Positions 10,901 through 21,300 of a stretch of DNA of 64,000 nucleotides are shown piece by piece. This DNA comes from Metridium senile. Its lineage: Eukaryota > Cnidaria > Anthozoa > Actiniaria > Metridiidae. The notes under the pieces are model-generated. The model was not told the DNA's origin. It did not search any database and saw only the letters and a list, made by a program, of their open reading frames with translations. Every line of letters starts with the position of its first letter. The first letter of the stretch is position 1. The DNA is taken from contig OX459099.1 of assembly GCA_949775045.1 (NCBI GenBank), positions 19,018,741 through 19,082,740 on the forward strand. Reading direction: 5' to 3'. A program made the translations under genes and the position numbers.

Positions 10901-13900
10901 TTCTCAAATACATGTAGGTGTTAGGCAAGACAAGTGAAGCTAATGAGCAAAACCCAACTGAGTCTGTGTATAATGCTTATGCTTGTACAAGCAAAAGCAA
11001 TACAAATAGAACAACAAAAAATAGGGTTATCCCTATGTAAAAACTACGCAGAAAGAAATCATAACCGTGGCAAGTGTTGTAAATCTGGTAAAGACAGGTG
11101 ATGTAAGTCTTGATATACATCCTGATTCACATTAGTTTTAAAATATCAAAGACATTTCATAGACATTCATAAGATATTTCATAAGTCACTTACACATTCA
11201 CATCCATGTTGTATTAATTCTACTAAACAAACTAAAAAACACACAGAATTCTCCTTGAAACTCTGAATGTGACATTCCTCAGACTTCTGGTACTCAGGGA
11301 AGACAAATATTTCTTACTTTAATCAGTGTATCCAAATAATATGTTAAGCCAGAAATAAACTAAATATTATGGCAAAATGTGAAGAATGTAAAGATGATTT
11401 AGTTCATACTTTAGTGCTTTCTTGGCTGTTTGTTCACATATAATATTTGCTAAGTTAGTCAGCTGTGGACCAATGAAGCCATCAATCTTTTTGTAAAAGT
11501 CTAGGGTTGGAGATGGAGCTGAAAGAAAAGCACAAACTTTAAAAAAAAAAATATTTACAAAAAAAAATTCAAAAAAAAAATTTAATATAGATAAAAAAAT
11601 AATAAGTAAGTATGTAATATTTAAAGATGGTGACATGTGACAGCTTGCACCGATGACCTTGTGGCCCTCTAAAAAGTAAACACCAAATTGAGCCAGTTGG
11701 TGGCATGGATGGTTGGGTAGTTAGTATAGGAAATTACACCGTTCAAGAAGAATTAATGAAAAAAATTATACCATGCATATTAAATATGATGAATTAATAT
11801 CTCAATACGTGTTCTTACCTGATATTAAAAGACATATTGTGGCATCCAAGGCCTGTGGAAGAAACAAGTGTTGATTGGGCATTAAAAATAACATAACATT
11901 TGCTGCACACATTTTATATTCTAACTTGTAAAAAGTTATGTTTTCCTGTATATCTCTACCTATTTCTATTTCCAACCTTTTGAAAAAGGTGGGATGAGGA
12001 ACAAAATTAATAATATATAATTATATGTTATTCATATTTTTTGTCTAATGAGTATATATTCAATGAACGCTAACACTCTTGTCATTAAATCACTGATGAT
12101 AGCGCACGTTTCTGCCGAAACATGTATGTTAAATTGAAGTCTTTGGTGTATTTTCTTAATAATATTAATATTTATTATAAAATTTAAGGTTTATATTCAT
12201 GGTATAATAAAGTTCTTTGTTTGTCTCATGAATGTCAAAGGTTTTGCTACTGCTAGACTTCATCAGGAAATGGGTAGACATGGAATGAGGTTAGTTCAGA
12301 TTCCGTTGAGAATCATTTTGCATTGTGATTGGCTTGACAGAGTGTTTGCCAACAATGAAAAACTTGGAAATCCAAGTTGAACTAATTCACCTTGTAGCAT
12401 ACTAAAAGCAGTTCTTGTTTTTCATTGTCTGTATTCACAAACACTCTTGGTGGTTTTCTTGGTGTTGGGATATCCTTTAGCTCAGCAGGGCCTGTTATGA
12501 ACCTTTAAGAAAAATAACAACATGGATTTATCAGCTCCTTCCATCATTTACTTTTCATTTATTAATTCATTCATCCACATATTCACTCTTATACATTCAT
12601 TCATTAATATGCATAAATATGCAGCCTGTAAAGTCCTCCACTGAATATAAGTGTCTGTAAAGTGCACTGAGACTACGTATAGTGCACTACATAAGCGCCT
12701 TCCATTATTATTATTATTATAAATGTATTTATTCATCCATTCATTTATAATTGTATTTTATGCATTTATCCATGTTTTCATTTATCCACTCATTCATATA
12801 ATCATGCACTCATCCATCCATTTATTTATAAATTGTTTTATTATAAATTTATCAATCCATATATAATATTAATTCATTGTTCTATCATCCATTCATTCAT
12901 TCATTCATTCATTTTTCTATTTATGTAATACCTTCCATGATGTGATTTGGGTTGTACAACAACGTAACCTTGTGATGATTTAGAACTATCATCCGTCTGC
13001 AACACATCAAACAAAACTGATTCAAAATGTTTTTTTTTTCTAAAACAGGTTCCCATTTAAATCTGTACTTTCCCATTTAAATCTGTACTTATGTCAATTG
13101 TGTTGATGTGTGCTAAACACACAGATCAACCAATCAGAGTATATTATTTCTGAAGTGAACTTCTCTGATTGGTTGATCTGTGTGTTTAGCACACATCAAC
13201 AAAATTTGCATAAGTACAGATTTAAATGGGAAAGTATGGATTTAAATGGGAACCTGTTCTAAATAAACCCATACATGAAGTATTCAACCCTGTTATATTA
13301 GTCTCCCCGCAGCTGTTTTTAGTCTCGTTCCACTCCCCTGCAGTCCACTTCTCTCCTGGGATAGAGTGGACCGTAGGGGAGTGGAAAGAGACTAAAAATG
13401 GCTGTGCAGGGAGACTAACCTGTTATAGAAGAGAGGCAACTTATCAATGATACACGCACATGTCAAACCTACCTCTGTTTCTAATGTAGAAGGGAATAAA
13501 CTTGTCACTAGATATTTAAACATTATTCTCATATCTTCTTGCTCAAGACCACTCCTAGTAAAAGGAAAAAATCACAGTTTTTTTTCAATGTTACCAGTAA
13601 TAATAAATTTAAAATACAATAAAAATAATTCTAAAATGTAATGCAAGTTGTCAATGCTCCAGTTTCACATTATCTATCACTTCTGATAGAAACATGGCTT
13701 TGCTTTGCACAACAAAGCCTTGATTTGTTGTAAATAATCCACAAATTCCAATCAAAGCATATAAAACAATCATTTCCTCTAGCTGAATAGAGGCTGTGCT
13801 TGAGCTTTTTGTCAAACAATACAGCAGTTCTAGATAACATGAAACTGAAGTATTTAAACACAGTTTTATTTGAAGTTAGTGAAGGAAAATTAAAATCCCA

Positions 13901-16900
13901 CATAAATACATAATAGTGTACTGCAGTAAACAGGTTTCCATTTAAATCTGTACTTTTCCATTTAAATCTGTACTTATGCAAATTGAGTTGATGTGTGCTA
14001 AACACACAGATCAACCAATCAGAGAAGTTCACTTCAGAAATAATATACTCTGATTGGTTGATCTGTGTGTTTAGCACACATCAACAAAATTTACTTTAAG
14101 TACAGATTTAAATGGGAAAGTACAGATTTAAATGGGAAAGTACAGATTTAAATGGGAACCTGTTAGTATTAATCAAATTGTCTTTACATACCATACTAGT
14201 TTGTCGGAATATAAAAACGCTGTATATTTTATTTGCCTGAAAACATTTCAAAAGAAGAACAATTACGAAATGAAAGTTAATTTATTTTTCATTTAAAAGA
14301 CAAGATAATCCTTTTAAAAAAGATGAATGAGCCTGATACCCCAGGGGGGGACTCCCTTATAAAAGGGGGCGGGGGTCCTCGTTGTCCCTTTTAGGATTTA
14401 GGTCCCGCTTAGGGTGATAATGACGAGAATGTCCACCAGCTGGGTTTTGTGTTCCCTTTTAGGGTATAAGATCAACAACAATGCTTCTTTTCAAATATTG
14501 ATTTTTATTTGAATCCCCTTTCCAGATTCCGTTTGATGCTAGTATCAAAATACACTGATAAAATCAAGAAACCAAACCAAAATGATACGTTATTGGTTGG
14601 TCCGGCTTAGGGGTGAAATTTCATCACTGCCACGCCCATCATCTCAAAATACAGGTCCCTTTTAGGGGTCATTTTCAGAATGTCCGACGAGGACCCCACC
14701 CTCTTTTATAGGGAGTCCTTGCTACTAAGTCAATATTTCAGTTTAATTCAAAGCTTTTTTTTTCAATAATGATTTGAGATATAGATTATAGTGATATAGG
14801 TAGTGATTGATGAAAACTATTACAGATTAATTTGTGACTTACAGAAAAGTGTGTTCAACTAAGTTCACAAATGACTGGACTTTTAAAAATGTGTTCTTAT
14901 CCAATGGTAAAAATTGAATGCCTGAAAAACAACAAAACAAGAACAAAATTATTGATAAAATGTTCTATTCTATAATAATTATCTTATTACAGAGCGAATC
15001 ACAAAACCGTGGGCACCTAGAAATATTTTAGAAATCGTTTATTATTCGTTGAACAACTCAGAGACAACGATATCACTGCAAGAGGTTTGACTGATGTGTA
15101 GTATGATAAACCTTTTGTAGTTAGAGTTGTTTGTGAGTTGTTCAACGAACAAGAAACAATTTCTAAAATATTTCTCGGTGCCCACGTCACGGTTTTGTGA
15201 TTTGCACTGTAATTTTTTAGCATAACTATAAAAATAAAACAATGCTTTATTTTGTAGCAGATTTGTTCCTACCTGAGAAGACATCCATGACATCAAAATT
15301 GGAGAAATTCAATGTTTGGAGATACTGTGAAAAAAAAAAAAATATAAAGCATGTAGACATGTAAGCTAAGTATGGTTCAATAATTTCAAATTAACCAAAA
15401 GAGTCAAGTCAATAATTTTAATTCTTAGAAAAGAAAAACTTATAACTATGACTTCTTATCTATATATTATGATGATGATCAACACAATGATGATGGTACT
15501 CACATGTACAAAGAAATATTCAGATCTTTTCCGTAATGCTTCTACATCATATGTATCAAAGAGATAAGCAAACGGACCATTGAATAACTACAAGAAAAAT
15601 AACACTGTTACAGTATCAACGAAAAATCTCTAATGTCACACGACAACAAGCAACAGAATTATTATTTTTATATTTTGTAATTATAATCTGATACTTACTC
15701 TAAACATCTTGTATGCTTGTTTTAGAACTGCATCTAATATACTATCCTGAATATGGAAAATGACATTGCTTATTAATCATTTGTACTATTGGATAATGAT
15801 TGTACAATTAAATGTATAATTATGCATTGTAAGTATATTTAACAATGAACAGTATAATCTCAGAAAGAAATATCATCCACTAACAGATATAATGGTAGAA
15901 CATTACCACCAAATAACATCTTCCATTAGCATAGCATGCACGTACAGGCCAACAGAACGTAGCTCTCACAAACGATGTTATTTAAAATGTAACAGTCATG
16001 GCGAGAAACTCAGTTGTAATCCCTAAAGATGGGTCACTTATGCTCGAAAGCTTGGAAATAAATTATTTCATGGTTGAACAAACATTCTCTACAATCAAAC
16101 ACATTTTAGAATTCTCACCAGCAAGTCTTCATCATGATATTCCACAACTTTTTTGCCATCTTTTACAATCTTTTCACTATAGGGTACACTTGTAGTCTGA
16201 AAAATGAATAAACAACTGAATGTGACCATTTTTATTTTATTACAGAGTGAGTGCAAATCACAAAACCGTGGGCACCTACAAATATTTTAGAAATTGTTTA
16301 TCATTCGTTGAACGACTCAGAAACAATTATATCACAGCAAGAAGTTTGACTGATGTGTAGTATGATAAACCTTTGTAGTTAGAGTTGTTTGTGAGTTGTT
16401 CAACAAACAATAAACAATTTCTAAAATATTTCTGGGTGCCCATGATTTTTCGATTCGCATTGTAATAGGTAATTATAATCACATGATCTTGAGTACAATT
16501 CGTAATTAAAAGGTACAAGTGATGTTTTGAAAGTGTACAAAATTGGATGAGCCTTCTAGTAGGTAAGTCAAATTTGATGACTTTCAAAACATCATGCTAA
16601 TCTATTAATTGCAAATTGTACGAAAAGATTGTATAATATACTGTAAAACTAATTGGTACAATTTATGATTTAATTGTACTCCTCTAGTCCCTTCAGAATC
16701 GAGTAATTTTGTACAGTATATTCTAAGTTGTATCATGATTATTAATTTTTACCCACCATCACCATCCAGTAACTGGGTTCTGGCTGGTAAAATGTCTGTC
16801 TTGTTTTCTGGGTATGAAGAGACTCGCAGGGTTTGGACGGTTGAAATGTTCTGAAAGCAAACAATTGTATATGAATTGAATGGGAAGAAAATGTTATTAC

Positions 16901-18191
16901 AGTGTGAATCAAAAAACCGTGGGCACCTAGAAATATTTAAAAAATTGTTTATTATTCGTTACATATACAACTCAGAAACAACTATATCACTGCAAGAAGT
17001 TTGACTGATGTGTAGTATGATAAACTTTTTGTAGTTAAAGTTGTTTGTGGGTTGTTCATCGAACAAAAAACAATTTCTAAAATATTTTTGGGTGCCCATG
17101 GTTTTTCGATTCGCACTGTAATGTGATGCTTATGAAGTACATTTTGCATGTGTCTCAGTGACTCTATACAATAAAGGCTGCTATACACACTAGGCAACAA
17201 GTTGCTGCAGCTTGCCACTGCAATAATGTATATTGCTTCTATTTGTTGCTGTGACCACAGGCAGCCCAAACTAATTATCTGACAACAACTCAGGGTTATC
17301 TGGTTTTCCTCCCTCTGCAAAAATTGAACATGTTAGCTGAATTGTGTGCAAAATAATTAAACATAGAGGAGGCGAGTGTGTGTTTGAGTCACCCCCATTA
17401 GTAGAAATAAAATTACAAAATAAATAAAATATATTTTATGTTAAAGTCATTACAATCGAAAATAAAGGCTTAAATAACGGTTTTTTTTTAATATCTCCCT
17501 TAAGAAAAATGGTAAAAAAAAACCAACAACAACAGAAAATGAACAAAATAACTATTGTGGTGATTGATCTTTGCACAGAAAAGCAAGATAAAAGAAAGCA
17601 GGTAACCAACCCTTATAAGATGGTCAGCCGGTAGCTAGGGTTTACCAAATTATTAAAATAATATCATAATAAAATACTTACTCGGTAAATTGAATAAGAG
17701 CTTCGCATAGTCCGATATTTCTTATTTTCCTATCTAAATCTTCTTCAGTTGGAATATACAGGATGATTTTCTCGTGCTCCTGAAATAAAAAAATAAAATA
17801 TTACAAAATAATTTATGCAGCCATTTTTTGGTGCACGGTTGACAGCATAAAGCTTACAAGTCTTGCTTAAGATTTTACAAACATAATACGGTTATATGGA
17901 TAATAATGTCAGTTGTCTGCTAAATCAACCGATAAAACTTTAATCAAAGGAAATCTACACTATAACCAATGTCAACTAAAAAGTGGGAATTTCCAAGAAC
18001 TATTATTTGTTTTCGACCATTTTGAAGATCTAGCCTAGATCTAAACGTCAAACGCACGCATTTTCAATTGTAAAATACCATTTATATATTAGTTGTTATA
18101 AGACAAGCCTTACCGTTCCTTCTCGTGGACCAAAAGACGAGTTAAACACGAAAAAACTCACCAACCCGGGAGACGTCTTCATGGTCGCCAT
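4953..18191 (-). CDS. CCZ1: CCZ1, Rab7 GEF subunit (complete, 17 exons)
   Basis: CCZ1 with MON1 activates Rab7 on late endosomes, autophagosomes and lysosomes. Exons, in coding order: 18191-18114, 17779-17682, 16850-16757, 16196-16119, 15746-15699, 15587-15504, 15324-15273, 14921-14843, 14236-14192, 13554-13473, 12996-12932, 12502-12391, 11852-11819, 11518-11410, 10370-10224, 6829-6702, 5008-4953. All junctions keep frame and sum to 1389 bases (462 codons plus stop; human protein is about 480). Landmarks: 'FFVFNSSFGPREGTEHEK' at residues 13-30, 'SLHTQKTRQTFYQPE', 'SAFLYSDKLVW'-like block (here KYTAFLYSDKLVW), 'APSPTLDFYKKIDGFIGPQL', 'YIYFNHINLAQKS', 'TDCWVVGRKSDQREFFVILN', and C-terminus 'HFNNIFFID'. 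These follow the family's longin-domain order. The penultimate intron is 1.7 kb and the one before it 3.4 kb, both filled with repeats. Exon 15 has a tandem TAGTAG acceptor. ATG at 18189-18191 sits in CAAGATGGCG. Confidence 0.95.
5099..5345. mobile_element. CpG-rich inverted-repeat element
   Basis: The block carries GCGCGC words, two GAGGCTAT/AGGCTATATA words near its ends, and an internal inverted repeat at about 5242-5312 (AGAACACTCGAGAGC against GCTCTCTCGTGTTCT). It is upstream of the CCZ1 last exon in the same intron. CpG density is far above its surroundings. Boundaries are approximate. Confidence 0.4.
5551..5970. repeat. ~195-bp tandem duplication (about 2.1 units)
   Basis: The word AATGCAGGTTAGTG begins units at about 5551, 5742 and 5944. 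Units share ATGAATGCAGGTTTTTAAAA, TGTGATTGACTGTAGTGAAC and GGAAGAGATTGTTACATTTT. The copies differ by small indels. No coding signal is seen. Confidence 0.85.
6398..6624. repeat. Foldback repeat with ~41-bp arms
   Basis: Bases 6398-6438 (CACCTATCAATGTCTTGCTC...) and 6584-6624 are inverted copies, with a ~145-bp centre. It lies in the last CCZ1 intron. The two overlapping plus-strand ORFs here are by-products. Confidence 0.8.
7409..7626. repeat. Foldback repeat, ~44-bp arms
   Basis: AATACTCCAGTTTCGAGATC at 7409 continues to 7452 and is mirrored by 7583-7626 almost exactly. The ~130-bp centre is AT-rich. It lies in a CCZ1 intron. Confidence 0.8.
8248..8500. mobile_element. Poly-G/poly-C MITE 1 (PIF/Harbinger-like, TAA target site)
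   Basis: Arms begin GGGACGGACCATTAGATTTT and continue into a ~28-base run of G on the left; the right arm has a matching run of C and ends GGTCCGTCCC. TAA flanks both sides (8245-8247, 8501-8503), a TWA duplication typical of PIF/Harbinger insertions. The centre holds five repeats of TGCACGA or TGCTCGA followed by 7 to 9 T. The ORFs in it are meaningless Gly/Pro strings. A structurally matching element with a different sequence is at 36006-36279. Confidence 0.82.
9271..10167. repeat. 128-bp satellite, seven units
   Basis: Units start with GAGTTGTTCTCATTAACCC at 9271, 9399, 9527, 9655, 9783, 9911 and 10043, giving a strict 128-bp period except for one 4-bp insertion near 10030. Each unit holds AACCCATGAATCAAAGTG, TAACAACAAAAGAACACAAT and TTTCACGGGTTA. 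It lies within CCZ1 intron 15. A reverse-complement relative of the monomer lies inside the MITE at 50079-50394. Confidence 0.95.
10393..10587. mobile_element. MITE family C copy 1 (AACAGGTTCCC ends)
   Basis: A near-complete palindrome: AACAGGTTCCCATTTAAATC, then GTTGATGTGTGCTAAACACA, then ACCAATCAGAG, all mirrored on the right. The outer arms contain one to three iterations of CCCATTTAAATCTGTACTT, and the number differs between copies and between arms. Other copies: 13044-13258, 13929-14164, 29870-30086. The ACCAATCAG/CTGATTGGT pair is a CCAAT-box match in both orientations. Confidence 0.9.
10660..10858. mobile_element. Foldback MITE (GGCCAAACGGCTTCAACAT arms)
   Basis: The left arm GGCCAAACGGCTTCAACAT and right arm ATGTTGAAACCGTTTGCC match, with internal repeats of TTGAAGC and AACATTTG. 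Flanking CATAAGCAT words occur on both sides. It resembles, but does not match, the element at 50111-50292. Confidence 0.65.
12636..12722. repeat. LINE/SINE 3' tail ending in (ATT)n
   Basis: The stretch with GTGCACTGAGACTACG, 'CATAAGCGCC' and a terminal (ATT)7 resembles the 3' end of L2/CR1-type elements, as at 51797-51873. No coding part remains. It is followed by ATTC tetranucleotide-rich sequence up to 12920. Confidence 0.4.
13044..13258. mobile_element. MITE family C copy 2
   Basis: Same plan as 10393-10587, with two CCCATTTAAATCTGTACTT iterations in each arm. Inserted in CCZ1 intron 10. Confidence 0.9.
13300..13424. repeat. Foldback repeat (TTAGTCTCCC arms)
   Basis: TTAGTCTCCCCGCAGCTGTT is mirrored by GGCTGTGCAGGGAGACTAA; further inward, CCACTCCCCTGC pairs with GTAGGGGAGTGG. 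About 125 bp in total and GC-richer than its flanks. Confidence 0.75.
13929..14164. mobile_element. MITE family C copy 3
   Basis: Same family, with two iterations on the left arm and three on the right, showing that the subterminal repeat number changes independently in the two arms. Inserted between CCZ1 exons 10 and 9. Confidence 0.9.
14344..14720. mobile_element. G-rich-ended MITE (GGACTCCCTTATAAAA arms)
   Basis: The left arm GGACTCCCTTATAAAAGGGG plus GGTCCTCG pairs with right arm CGAGGACCCCACCCTCTTTT plus GGGAGTCC. Repeats of CCCTTTTAGG are scattered inside. It sits in CCZ1 intron 8. Same general style as the G-rich-ended elements at 29219-29656 and 42468-42733. Confidence 0.75.
14990..15209. 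mobile_element. MITE family A copy 2
   Basis: 220 bp, begins CAGAGCGAATC and ends GATTTGCACTG, flanked by TA. Located in CCZ1 intron 7. The two overlapping minus-strand ORFs here partly cover exon 7 but owe their length to the repeat. Confidence 0.88.
16243..16462. mobile_element. MITE family A copy 3
   Basis: Ends CAGAGTGAGTGCAAATC and GATTCGCATTG with TA flanks; same internal palindrome. Located in CCZ1 intron 3. Confidence 0.87.
16900..17118. mobile_element. MITE family A copy 4
   Basis: Ends CAGTGTGAATC and GATTCGCACTG with TA flanks. Located in CCZ1 intron 2, about 440 bp from copy 3. Confidence 0.88.
17175..17275. repeat. AAGGCTG...CTAGGCAACAAG repeat fragment
   Basis: AGGCTGCTATACACACTAGG followed by AAGTTGCTGCAGCTTG and a 'TGTATATTGCTTCTATTTGT' segment. 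A relative is at 61245-61335. Both look like one arm plus centre of an inverted-repeat transposon end. Confidence 0.45.
17286..17410 (+). mobile_element. SINE 3' fragment
   Basis: Matches the 3' two thirds of the full SINE at 28445-28760: GGTTATCTGGTTTTCCTCCC, AACATGTTAGCTGAATTGTG, AGTGTGTGTTTGAGTC. The tRNA-like head is missing. Confidence 0.7.
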
Positions 18192-18396
18192 CTTGGATTG
18201 GGATTGTTTTGATCAACCACTGGTCGATTCCTCAGTGGGCTCACCTGGGCGGAAAGCAATTCAATATGGCGGATGAAAACAGAGGGACGCTTGCTACTAA
18301 CTTTTCTCGCAAAATATGCTGAACTTGAAACATTTTGATGCTATGTAATCACTGGATATAACTAATTTGGTCTCTTATATTGTAACCTGAGCCAAA
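18192..18396. promoter_or_regulatory. Divergent promoter region between CCZ1 and EXOC7
   Basis: Only 205 bp separate the CCZ1 start codon (minus strand) from the EXOC7 start codon (plus strand). The region holds a reverse CCAAT box (ATTGG 18197-18201), AAGATGGCG over the CCZ1 start (YY1-like) and AATATGGCGG near 18270 (also YY1-like). No TATA box stands out. The shared control of both genes is inference from the distance and motifs. Confidence 0.7.
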
Positions 18397-21300
18397 ATGG
18401 ATGATATTTCGATAAAGAAGCGGGAAATAGAGGAGAAACTGAAACAGGTAAATTTGACTTCAGTCAAAATTGGAGATGTCATTCTCGTGACATTGAATGA
18501 TTTTGTGCTTATTTTGTTTCAGGAGAAACTGACGTTGTCGTTTTTGAAGGACAGTTTGACAAAGAGTGATCAGATCACCCATAATATGGTAGGACTGTAA
18601 AAAAACTTTTTACTAGCGTAGATTTAATATTTATTTTAACTTTTTTAAGCTTAAAAATAAACAACTTAATCTTATGCATAGAAATATTTGTTAAAATTAT
18701 ATTTTCAATTTTTGATATTAACTCTTACCCTTACTATGTTCTGTGAGTAACTATTATAACGCAACCAAATCTAAGTGGTTTCATATAGAGAAATATGATA
18801 TATTATGTGAAGTATTGTGTTCTAAATTTATGCATAATTTCAGACTTTAAATACTCCACATTTTTTATCATAAATTTTGTTACTATCATCATAATTATCA
18901 CATTTCTTTTCATCACCTTCATCATTATTAGCACCACCATTGATATTATCATTATGAAGGATTGGCAAATGATACTTTCTGGTTACTTGTTCTCATAGTC
19001 TTGATATTTTGCATGAAGGCAGCTCACAGTGGCGGATCTAGGAATTTAGGAAAGGGGTGGCCGAAAAATTTTGCAGAGACAAAACCTTGTATTCTCTTAC
19101 CGTGGTATTCTTAATTTTTTTTTTTTAATTACTATTTTTTTTGTGGCACAACATAACCACAGATATAAATGAAAAAAAAAAAAAAGCAAAACTGCACTTA
19201 CAATAACTTGAAACTGCAAACCACTACACTCCCTCTTTTCATCATTACCATGATTTTTATTATGACCATAATTAGCAATTATTTGCCGAAGTCGAAGTGG
19301 TTATCAATGAATATTTACCGAGCAGCGAGGTAAATATTCATTGATAATCACTGAGCCTGAGGTGAATAATTGTTTTAGTATATACATGATTCACAACTGA
19401 AAAAAAAAAAAAATTAAACAAAAATTTTTGTATAAATTAAGAAATTTATTGCATAACATTACAAAGCGTGACAAGGCGCATGAACGTTGAACCTCGTTTT
19501 CTATGAATTCAAATTTTGTTATGTTTAAAATGCCGTTTTACCTTGAAAAACATTTAAACCAAACTTTGTAGCTTTCTTTGTGTTTTGTGGAATTGCGTTT
19601 TGTTGAATTTTTTCAATTTCTTCATCGATAATTGTTGCAAAACGAGACGCCATTTTGCCGAGAAGCCATTTTGCCGAGAAGCAATATTCCGAGCTTGAGC
19701 AGTGAATATGGTCTCACATTCTGAGATAGCTAGCCAATGAGAGCGCGCGTTCTTATGAGGTTGTGAATCATGTATATACTAATAATCATTATCTTCATTT
19801 CCACCACTATCATCATAACAATATTTATCACTACAGCCATCATCATCATCATCACAAATATAGTCATCTTTACTATCATTAATTGTATTTGTTCTTTTCA
19901 GCTAAACATTCTATCATCCTTTGAACGTCGTATTCATAAACTGGAAGAAACCATTGTGCCCGTTCACAAGGAAACTGTAGATCTTCAAATCAAACAAAGC
20001 AGTATCTTTGAAAAATGCTAAGGCATCAAGCTCTTATGATTTTATTTATTCGGCTTTTGGGCTTCCTGTGTGATTGGAAAATGGTTTAAACCACAGGAAG
20101 CCCACAGGTCTAGTAGACACCATCCTTAATTTCACCTTGTTTTTCATTGTTTTTCTATTGATACATTGTAGTTATATTTTGATTGCTATGCTGTGTAATA
20201 ATTGTATCAGTAGATGAAGAAGTCTAAGGGCTGTAAGTTAGAAAGGGCCGTAAATTAGAAAGGGCTGTAAGTTAGAAAGGGCTGTAAGTTAGAAAGGGCT
20301 GTAAGTAAGAAAGGGCCGTAAATTAGAAAGGGCTGTAAGTTAGAAAGGGCCGTAAGTAAGAAAGGGCTGTGAGTTAGGAAGGGCCGTAAGTAAGAAAGGG
20401 CTGTGAGTTAGGAAGGGCCGTAAGTAAGAAAGGGCTGTAAGTTAGAAAGGGCTGTAAGTAAGAAAGGGCTGTAAATTAGAAAGGGCTGTAAGTTAGAAAG
20501 GGCCGTAAGTAAGAAAGGGCTGTAAGTTAGAAAGGGCCGTAAATTAGAAAGGGCTGTAAGTTAGAAAGGGCTGTAAGTTAGAAAGGGCTGTAAGTTAGAA
20601 AGGGCTGTAAGTTAGAAAGGGCTGTAAGCTAGAAAGGGCCGTAAGTAAGAAAGGGCTGTAAGCTAGAAAGGGCCATAAGTAAGAAAGGGCTGAAGTAAGT
20701 AAGTAAGAAATTTGACTGCCTAAATCACCCAACCTGAACATTCAGACAGACTCAATCAAAGCAAAACTCTCTACATAATTAGTCTACTTTATTGTACATA
20801 ATCAATGTAGCATATCATTATTAGTCTACTTATTTACTTGACATCTTATTAATAAAATCAATTGAAAATGACATCTGAAGATGTCGAAACGTTGTACCAA
20901 CTTAGCGTTTGTATTTATTTTAACTGAATATATAATAACCTTTAATTATTAGATGATAGGAGATCCATGTATTTGCAGTTTTTCTTTGTGGATTTATATC
21001 ATAAGAATTCCAAATAATATCCTATAGTTTCCTTAACTAGTGTTTAGATATTGATAGGTCATTGTCATCTCTTGACCATGTGATCAGCTACCATCACGTT
21101 TACTCAAATACTGAGCTTGTTATCAGAGAAGCGTAAGTATTGTACCTTGGATCAATTCATTTAATCAATCATTCTTATATTTGTCAATTGGCCAATTCAT
21201 TTAGTTAACCATTCCTTATTTCATCCATCCATCCATGTATATTCATTCATTTATACATGTATATACTCATGTATATATTAATCTATCATTTTATACAATT

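Noticed and set aside
12085..12125. Further hammerhead candidate (CTGATGA ... GAAAC)
   Set aside because: CTGATGA and GAAAC are present but no GTC cleavage triplet or convincing stem I was found.
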